DNA of 5,155 nt, from assembly GCA_028678555.1 (NCBI GenBank), contig JAJRDF010000113.1, positions 1 to 5,155 on the forward strand. Reading direction: 5' to 3'. Under the pieces are notes generated by a model. The model was not told the DNA's origin, made no database searches, and worked only from the letters and a program-made list of their open reading frames with translations. The stretch comes from Methanomicrobiales archaeon. GTDB lineage: Archaea; Halobacteriota; Methanomicrobia; Methanomicrobiales; JACTUA01. The position numbers were made by a program, and so were the translations under genes. This document shows, piece by piece, positions 1 to 3,967 of the stretch (position 1 is its first letter; each line of letters opens with the position of its first letter).

Positions 1-22
1 GAGGATACTTCGTGGAGCATCC

Positions 23-91
23 ATCCTGATCGGGGGAGGGCGACGGGAGGGGGCAGAGTCCCTTCCCGGTCCCACCCCCATGAGGATAGTC
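23..91. repeat. GC-rich palindromic intergenic repeat, copy 1
   Basis: A left arm at 23-50 and a right arm at 60-87 are imperfect reverse complements of about 28 bases, separated by a short loop around GGCAGAGT. The arms carry G-runs on one side and C-runs on the other and end in ATCCT/AGGAT, so RNA or single-stranded DNA from either strand could fold into one long hairpin. Bases 45-91 match 2483-2529 in the same orientation: about 41 of 48 aligned columns are identical, and the last 12 bases, ATGAGGATAGTC, are exact. The left arm (23-53) also matches the reverse complement of 2496-2525, with two substitutions and one indel. It lies about 115 bases downstream of the cobS stop codon. It could be a dispersed chromosomal repeat, a terminator-like structure, or both. 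No known repeat family is assigned. Confidence 0.6.
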
Positions 92-110
92 CCTTCAGGA
101 GGTTGGCTTG

Positions 111-129
111 CCGATGAAGAAAAGATCGG
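111..129 (-). terminator. possible weak terminator after cobS
   Basis: CCGAT at 111-115 and ATCGG at 125-129 form a perfect 5-bp inverted repeat. On the minus strand, the cobS sense strand, the loop reads CTTTTCTTC, a short pyrimidine-rich run of the kind at which archaeal RNA polymerase can terminate. The site is about 80 bases beyond the cobS stop. The stem is short and there is no long uninterrupted T-tract, so this is only a candidate. Confidence 0.25.
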
Positions 130-206
130 TCCAGTAACTGCGGGATGAGTGGAGTTTCCATTCAGATGAGACGCATTCCGGTCGCCGGTATCATTGGATA
201 TTCCCC

Positions 207-932
207 TCAGAACGGAACATTCCCGAGAAGCGCCAGCGCCACCATCACGAGCGCCCTGGTCACCTCGTGGATGGCCCCGGCCACATCCCCGTTCACACCC
301 CCGAAAAGGCGGCGGGAGGCCTCCATGAACAGGAACAGCGTGGAGAGCATGACGAGGAGCGCCACCACCGCCCCCCAGCCGGTGAGGATCATGACCGGCA
401 GGAAGAGGACCAGGGATGCGGCCAGGAACCAGGGCTGTGCCTTCGCGAAGAGCTGGCTGTGAATCCCCTCCCGGAACGGTTTTCCCATGACAGTGATCCA
501 GGAGAGGGCCAGCTTTGCCGAGACCTCGCCGGCGACGATGGCCACGGCCACCGACGGGGCTTCCGCGAGGGCGGCAAAGGAGAGGAGCGTCACCACGACT
601 CCCAGGCCGAAACCTCCCGCCCCCACCGCATGATCCGAGAGGACCGCGATCCTCCGGTCCCGGTCCCCCTGGACCATGGCCGCATCCCCGAAGTCCAGGA
701 GGCCGTCCATGTGGTGGAAGCCCGAGAGAAAGAGCACCGCCGCGAGGGCGATGGCTGCGGGGAGGATACCCGCACCGAGGGGGAGGACCAGGAGGGCAGC
801 GATCCCCCCGATCACCCAGCCGGCCAGCGGGTAGAGGTAGGACCGCGTGGCAAAGGCATCAAAGTCGGCAGGGCCACCCACCGGGATGCGGGTGGTGAAC
901 TTGAGGAGGGCCCTCAGGGACTCCCAGTACAT
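207..932 (-). CDS. cobS: Adenosylcobinamide-GDP ribazoletransferase (cobalamin-5'-phosphate synthase) CobS
   Basis: This integral membrane enzyme of late cobalamin synthesis joins alpha-ribazole (or its 5'-phosphate) to adenosylcobinamide-GDP, releasing GMP and giving adenosylcobalamin (5'-phosphate). The 241 residues match the usual family length. CobS signatures are clear: an N-terminal FTTRIPVG (12-19), the acidic motif GFHHMDGLLDFGDAAM (71-86), probably the Mg2+-binding substrate site, and GGVNGDVAGA (211-220) followed by Glu223. Hydrophobic segments near 35-58, 60-72, 105-125, 168-185, 187-203 and 226-238 fit a polytopic protein. The first 19 bases overlap the end of cobZ, so the two are probably co-transcribed and translationally coupled. 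I took the ATG at 932 because the protein then begins in the typical CobS way. A GAGG lies about 15 bases upstream, too far to be a clear ribosome-binding site. Confidence 0.95.
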   Translation of the reverse strand: MYWESLRALLKFTTRIPVGGPADFDAFATRSYLYPLAGWVIGGIAALLVLPLGAGILPAAIALAAVLFLSGFHHMDGLLDFGDAAMVQGDRDRRIAVLSDHAVGAGGFGLGVVVTLLSFAALAEAPSVAVAIVAGEVSAKLALSWITVMGKPFREGIHSQLFAKAQPWFLAASLVLFLPVMILTGWGAVVALLVMLSTLFLFMEASRRLFGGVNGDVAGAIHEVTRALVMVALALLGNVPF

Positions 933-1357
933 TCGCTGTACAGCCTCGATGTGCAGCCGGCGATCAGCCCTGCCACGGCATCGTCAAGGAACGGGCCGAG
1001 ACGGGAAAGGATCCCCGGTTTCTTCTGGTCATACCGCGTGAACTCGAACCGGGCCCGGGTGCCGCCCAGGTACTCGGCGATGGCAAGGCCCAGGATCTCA
1101 TCGGAGAGGAGAAAGACCGGGTCCCCGTCGATGCCCTGACCGTCCTTCCGGCCGGTCAGGGCCTCTTCGAGAAGGATCGCACCGAGGAGGAGCGACGAGA
1201 CGTTGGGATCCGAGAGGGAAAGGGCGATCTTCTCTCTGAGGATCCCCTCTGCCTCCGCCGGTCCGATGCCGTGGGGGACATAGAGGGCCATCGCCGCAGC
1301 CACGATCTCCGTGATCCCGGCTCCGTGCCCCTGCAGCCGTTCCTCCACACCAAACAT
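914..1357 (-). CDS. cobZ: Alpha-ribazole phosphatase CobZ (PgpA-like fold family)
   Basis: This is the archaeal non-orthologous replacement for bacterial CobC. It removes the 5'-phosphate from alpha-ribazole phosphate or from adenosylcobalamin-5'-phosphate. Homologues are often annotated as phosphatidylglycerophosphatase A because they share that family's fold; CobZ of Methanosarcina mazei is the characterised example. The 147 residues have the conserved C-terminal half: DGDPVFLLSDEILGLAIAEY (77-96), FEFTRYDQKKPGIL (104-117) and GPFLDDAVAGLIAG (121-134), with acidic residues likely to bind metal. I chose the ATG at 1357 rather than the upstream in-frame ATG at 1786, because the longer form would lie antisense across cobT and its extra residues resemble no protein. 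No Shine-Dalgarno sequence precedes it, which fits a leaderless mRNA. The 3' end overlaps cobS by 19 bases. Clustering with cobS and cobT favours the cobalamin role over lipid phosphatase activity. Confidence 0.88.
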   Translation of the reverse strand: MFGVEERLQGHGAGITEIVAAAMALYVPHGIGPAEAEGILREKIALSLSDPNVSSLLLGAILLEEALTGRKDGQGIDGDPVFLLSDEILGLAIAEYLGGTRARFEFTRYDQKKPGILSRLGPFLDDAVAGLIAGCTSRLYSECTGSP

Positions 1358-1400
1358 GATGATCTGGTTTTTCTGCCTGCACCTACATAGAGAGATCGAT
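1358..1400. promoter_or_regulatory. divergent cobZ/cobT promoter spacer
   Basis: Only 43 bases separate the start codons of cobZ (minus strand) and cobT (plus strand), so both promoters must lie here or inside the opposite gene. Read on the minus strand, CTATGTAG (1383-1390) sits about 26-33 bases before the cobZ ATG, the expected place for an archaeal TATA box if transcription starts at or near the ATG. For cobT the AT-rich run GGTTTTTCT (1366-1374) is about 27-35 bases before its ATG. Neither is a strong consensus. The weak GAGAGATC just before the cobT ATG is not a convincing ribosome-binding site. Shared regulation of the two units is an inference. Confidence 0.35.
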
Positions 1401-2411
1401 ATGCCTTTCCTGTCGGAGGTCCCGGACATCCGGTGCGAACGGCCCCTCTTCTCCGTCATTCTCGGGAACACCCGGCTCTCCACGGTCCCCGGGGTCTCGG
1501 GCGCCGGCCCGACCCCGGAGAAGACGCTCTTCACCCCGGTCCTGGACTCCGAGCTGATCGCCACCGGCGCCATCCGGAGCCGGCCCATGAAGCCCAATAC
1601 CCCCACCGGCTGCCCCACCCCGGCGGTGATCACGAGGGCGATGATGGATCTCCTCGGGATGGAGGCCCTCTTTGTGAATGCCGGTCTCGTACATCCCCCC
1701 GTGGTTCCCTGCCTGGACCTGTATGGCGATCCCGGGGGGGATCCCAGGGAGGGTGATGCGGTGCCCCGGGCACGGGAGATCTTCACCGGGGGGCAACGGG
1801 CAGGGAAGATCCTCTCCTCTCTCTCTGACCTCCTGGTGCTGGGGGAGTGCGTCCCCGGCGGGACAACGACGGCCCTCTGCGTGCTGCGCGGTCTGGGCTA
1901 CCCGGCCCGGGTCTCCAGCAGCTTCGTCAGGAACCCGGTCGCCCTGAAGGAAGAGATCTGCCGTTATGTACAGGAGACCATCACGTCCCGGCACCTTACC
2001 GATCCCCTCGATGTCGTGCGGGTGGGAGGCGATCCCATGATTGCCGCTGCGGCCGGGATCCTGAGCACCTACCACGGACAGATGATCCTTGCCGGGGGCA
2101 CCCAGATGCTGGCGGTGGCCGCTGTGGCCGGAAAGATGGGGATCCGGGTGCCGCCCGTCGCCACCACCGTCTACGTGAGGGATGATCCCGGCGCGGGATT
2201 TGCCGGTACGGCCGCCCGTCTCGGAGCTCATGTCGTGTATGTCGACCCGGACTTCGGTGACATCGGCCACCGGGGTCTTGCCCGCTACTGCGAAGGAGAG
2301 GTGAAGGAGGGGATCGGGGCCGGTGGTGCGATGCTCCTCGCCGCCCTCATGGGGAAGAGCCCTCAGGAGATCCGGGCAAAGATCCTCTCCACGGTCATAT
2401 CGTTCGCCTGA
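1401..2411 (+). CDS. cobT: Archaeal nicotinate mononucleotide-dependent phosphoribosyltransferase CobT
   Basis: CobT moves the phosphoribosyl group from nicotinate mononucleotide to the benzimidazole-type lower base, giving alpha-ribazole-5'-phosphate and nicotinate; in methanogens the base is commonly 5-hydroxybenzimidazole. It supplies the nucleotide used by CobS. The 336 residues fit the archaeal/cyanobacterial branch (TIGR00303, formerly UPF0284). Diagnostic stretches are GNTRLSTVPGVSGAGPTP (22-39), PTGCPTPAVITRA (68-80), GECVPGGTTTA (148-158), VRVGGDPM (207-213), ILAGGTQM (229-236) and the C-terminal VKEGIGAGGA (301-310), whose Glu303 may correspond to the catalytic glutamate of bacterial CobT. 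I chose the ATG at 1401. In-frame ATGs at 1311 and 1356 would put coding sequence inside or against the divergent cobZ start and add residues atypical of the family. The cofactor family is cytosolic, and no signal peptide or membrane segment is seen. Confidence 0.93.
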   Translation: MPFLSEVPDIRCERPLFSVILGNTRLSTVPGVSGAGPTPEKTLFTPVLDSELIATGAIRSRPMKPNTPTGCPTPAVITRAMMDLLGMEALFVNAGLVHPPVVPCLDLYGDPGGDPREGDAVPRAREIFTGGQRAGKILSSLSDLLVLGECVPGGTTTALCVLRGLGYPARVSSSFVRNPVALKEEICRYVQETITSRHLTDPLDVVRVGGDPMIAAAAGILSTYHGQMILAGGTQMLAVAAVAGKMGIRVPPVATTVYVRDDPGAGFAGTAARLGAHVVYVDPDFGDIGHRGLARYCEGEVKEGIGAGGAMLLAALMGKSPQEIRAKILSTVISFA

Positions 2412-2438
2412 CCATCCCCCGCGACCGTTGTGGATGGT
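2411..2438 (+). terminator. possible stem-loop at the end of cobT
   Basis: ACCATCC (2411-2417) and GGATGGT (2432-2438) are a perfect 7-bp inverted repeat with a 14-base loop. The first arm begins at the last base of the cobT stop codon. Only a three-base T-run (2441-2443) follows, so it could protect the mRNA 3' end or help termination, but it is not a classic terminator. A second inverted repeat, ATGTCC/GGACAT, lies at 2453-2458 and 2472-2477. Confidence 0.25.
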
Positions 2439-2482
2439 GGTTTCCTGGGAATATGTCCACCTTGGAATCAGGGACATGGTGT

Positions 2483-2529
2483 GGGAGGAGGCAAGCCCCC
2501 TCCCGGCCCCTCCCCCGATGAGGATAGTC
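2483..2529. repeat. GC-rich palindromic intergenic repeat, copy 2
   Basis: This stretch is the second copy of the sequence at 45-91, in the same orientation: GGGAGG-AGGCAAG, then C-rich blocks around CCCGG, ending in GATGAGGATAGTC. Five substitutions and two compensating one-base indels separate the copies, so both are 47 bases long. Local folding of GGAGGAGGC with GCCCCCTCC gives a short stem with one mismatch and a tiny loop. The long left arm seen beside copy 1 is absent here, so this copy looks shorter or degenerate. It lies 72 bases after the cobT stop codon. No coding potential is seen. Confidence 0.6.
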
Positions 2530-2813
2530 ACGCCATCTCGGTTTGTACAGGAGAGATCAGCAGTGCCCGGAACACCGGCAGGGGTTGCCCACGCGGCGGG
2601 GGCGGAGCCGCAGCGGAGCCCCCGAGAGCGTATCAGTACTACACTGCGCATGGGTAACACTGAGGCGGGTCTTCAAGGGTAGCTCCGCGTGGATTGCGGC
2701 GCGATACTCCGCATCCTCAGCAACCTTCAATCCCCTGTACCGCCCAACCGGAGGATGATCAATGCAGTCAAGGGAGGCACGGGCAGGATGAGGCATGGGG
2801 TGGCCCGGAGGAG
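2530..2813. other. non-coding stretch with hairpin and possible branched fold
   Basis: I see no convincing gene here: short open frames on both strands have low-complexity or Arg/Pro/Ser-rich translations and no recognisable domain. A strong hairpin is present, CGGGGGC (2597-2603) with GCCCCCG (2618-2624), enclosing a further CCG/CGG. Beyond it, CTGAGG (2660-2665) can pair with CCTCAG (2715-2720), and GGT (2653-2655) with ACC (2723-2725). Inside that stem are GCGG/CCGC (2665-2668, 2685-2688) and GGAT-T-GCGG with CCGCATCC (2691-2699, 2709-2716). The inner and outer stems share a few bases, so not all can form at full length at once. It lacks the conserved elements of a tRNA. The stretch may be the leader of the downstream gene, a dispersed repeat or an untested small RNA. 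Confidence 0.35.
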
Positions 2814-3392
2814 ATGGCGGCCCTCATTGCCGCCCTCGGATCGGCGCGGGACAGGAAGCACCTGGCCGAGATGCTGGGCGAAGCTCTGTCCACGTACACC
2901 CTCCAGGACCTGCAGCACCTCCGCGGCATCATCGAGCACGAGTTCCGCGACCTGCCCGCACCCTACCGGCGAAAGCTCTATCCCCATGCCATCGAGCAGG
3001 TCTTCGGGGCGTACCATGACCTGATGCTGCACCACCGGCGGATCCGCTCCGAGCGGTGGGAAGGGCCCCTCTCCGCCCTGTACCCCGACTTCTGCCGCAT
3101 GCTCCAGGACCTGACGCTCTCAGAAGGAGGAAACCGGCTGCGCAGGTACGATCTGCTCTACTACCTCCTGGCCGCCTTCACGATGTTTGTCCGGGAGCTC
3201 CCCGGTCACCCGGTAGGCACGCCGTTTCCCGGGGGATTCCGCGTGGAGGCACGCAACGGGGAGTATTACTGCCCGGTCCGGGAGAAGGAGGACGACGTGG
3301 AGACCTCTATCTGCCCCTTCTGCCCGGCCAAGCAGGCGGAGCTTTCCCCGGGAAAGCCTTCGAAGGTTACGGCGGGGCGTACCGGTTCGTGA
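2814..3392 (+). CDS. DUF2115/UPF0305 family protein, function unknown
   Basis: The 192-residue protein resembles the DUF2115 (UPF0305) family known mainly from methanogens; its function is not established. It is mostly helical and charged, with no signal peptide. The middle shows YRRKLYPHAIEQVFGAYH (51-68) and LRRYDLLYYLLAAFTMFV (109-126), the latter hydrophobic but probably a buried helix. The C-terminal part holds YYCPVREKE (151-159) and SICPFCPAKQ (166-174), so Cys153, Cys167 and Cys170 could bind a metal or be redox active. I chose the ATG at 2814 because GGAGG at 2807-2811 lies just before it, although the two-base spacing is unusually short. The only earlier in-frame ATG (2694) adds 40 residues from the structured non-coding stretch. 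The last 26 bases overlap the convergent nitroreductase gene, and roughly 18 residues after the CPFC motif look like an unconserved tail. Confidence 0.72.
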   Translation: MAALIAALGSARDRKHLAEMLGEALSTYTLQDLQHLRGIIEHEFRDLPAPYRRKLYPHAIEQVFGAYHDLMLHHRRIRSERWEGPLSALYPDFCRMLQDLTLSEGGNRLRRYDLLYYLLAAFTMFVRELPGHPVGTPFPGGFRVEARNGEYYCPVREKEDDVETSICPFCPAKQAELSPGKPSKVTAGRTGS

Positions 3393-3873
3393 AGGAGATC
3401 TGGCCCAGTTCCTTCTTCGCCGGGGTCGCCATCTCGGCAGGGTAGCCGGCAGGAAGGAGGGAGACGAGTGTGTGGGTTGCAGGCACCTGCAGGAGGGTCC
3501 GCACCACATCTGCGTACGGCTTTTTGTCACCGGCCACCCAGCAGGATCCCACGCCATAGGACCAGAGCCCCAGTGCCAGCTGCATGGTGAAGGCCGAGCA
3601 GTCCTCCAGGTAGTATTTCTGGCCACGTTCCCCGAAGACCGCAAAGCAGACCGGGGCGGTTCCTATGAACTTTTCGTGGTCGGCCAGGTCTGCGATCTTC
3701 TGCAGGGTCTCACGGTCCGTGATGACCCCGACCAGCCAGGGCTGGAGGTTCATGGCAGTGGGGGCCTGCCGGGCGCACTCAAGGGCATCCCGGACCACTT
3801 CGTCAGGCACCCGGGTCTCCTTGAAGTTCCGGACCGACCGCCGGCTCTTGATGATGGTGGTTCCCACGTTCAT
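3367..3873 (-). CDS. Nitroreductase-family flavoprotein
   Basis: This is a small member of the FMN-dependent nitroreductase superfamily, probably a cytosolic dimer that passes electrons from NAD(P)H or another donor to an unidentified substrate. The family covers nitroaromatic, quinone and flavin reduction and even non-redox chemistry, so the substrate cannot be named. The 168 residues are at the short end of the family. FMN-binding features are visible: the N-terminal KSRRSVRNF (9-17), ARQAPTAMNLQPW (34-46), LEDCSAFTMQLALGLWSYGVGSCWV (89-113, central helix and cofactor region) and LLPAGYPAE (139-147). The ATG at 3873 is preferred over one at 3996, because the family N-terminus begins at TIIKSRRSVR and the extra 41 residues are Pro/Ser-rich and would cross the palindromic spacer. 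There is no Shine-Dalgarno; CATTTA (3898-3903, plus strand TAAATG) lies 25-30 bases upstream as a possible TATA element for a leaderless transcript. It overlaps the DUF2115 gene tail to tail. Confidence 0.88.
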   Translation of the reverse strand: MNVGTTIIKSRRSVRNFKETRVPDEVVRDALECARQAPTAMNLQPWLVGVITDRETLQKIADLADHEKFIGTAPVCFAVFGERGQKYYLEDCSAFTMQLALGLWSYGVGSCWVAGDKKPYADVVRTLLQVPATHTLVSLLPAGYPAEMATPAKKELGQISFTNRYAPP

Positions 3874-3912
3874 ACACGTCGATAGGAGGGCAGGAGGTAA
3901 ATGCGTTGTGCT

Positions 3913-3951
3913 GGGATCCCCGGGGATCCCGGACGGATACCTCCCCGGGGA
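3913..3951. promoter_or_regulatory. paired perfect palindromes between the TraB and nitroreductase genes
   Basis: Bases 3913-3930 are an 18-bp perfect palindrome, GGGATCCCCGGGGATCCC. Its core TCCCCGGGGA (3917-3926) occurs again, exactly, at 3942-3951; the two cores start 25 bp apart. Because each core is self-complementary, each could be one dyad binding site, or the two could pair with each other as a 10-bp stem with a 15-base loop. They lie 40-78 bases upstream of the nitroreductase ATG, just beyond a possible TATA element, where an archaeal regulator could act. They are also 17-55 bases past the TraB-family stop codon, so a terminator or 3'-end stem is an alternative, though no T-run follows directly. 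Confidence 0.4.
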
Positions 3952-3967
3952 ACCTCCCCTGCACTGA

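Noticed and set aside
267..1139. 290-residue plus-strand open frame across cobS and cobZ
   Set aside because: It is highly charged low-complexity sequence opposite two well-recognised genes; no domain or start signal supports it.
23..2529. CRISPR array or insertion sequence formed by the repeat copies
   Set aside because: There are only two clear copies nearly 2.4 kb apart with housekeeping-type B12 genes between them, with no spacers, transposase or target-site duplications visible.
1383..2660. 425-residue minus-strand open frame antisense to cobT
   Set aside because: Its sequence is full of Gly, Asp, Arg and His runs typical of the antisense of a GC-rich gene, while the plus strand gives a clear full-length CobT.
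2653..2725. tRNA-like cloverleaf
   Set aside because: There is no TPsiC-arm GGTTCRA motif, no proper acceptor stem and no anticodon loop; the stems overlap one another.
2557..2796. 79-residue open frame on the minus strand in the gap after cobT, and overlapping plus-strand frames at 2543-2758 and 2689-3024
   Set aside because: The translations are rich in Arg, Pro, Ser and Cys without any recognisable domain, they cover palindromic DNA, and frames on both strands are open only because the DNA is GC-rich. A dispersed non-coding element explains them better.
2412..2813. Cobalamin riboswitch next to the B12 genes
   Set aside because: I could not find the B12-box consensus, the stretch lies downstream of cobT rather than upstream of a B12 gene, and these riboswitches are not typical of methanogens.
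3913..3930. BamHI-SmaI-BamHI-like string suggesting a cloning linker
   Set aside because: GGATCC and CCCGGG strings are frequent throughout this GC-rich window (for example around 1730-1745), no vector sequence flanks it, and reading frames on both sides are intact natural genes.
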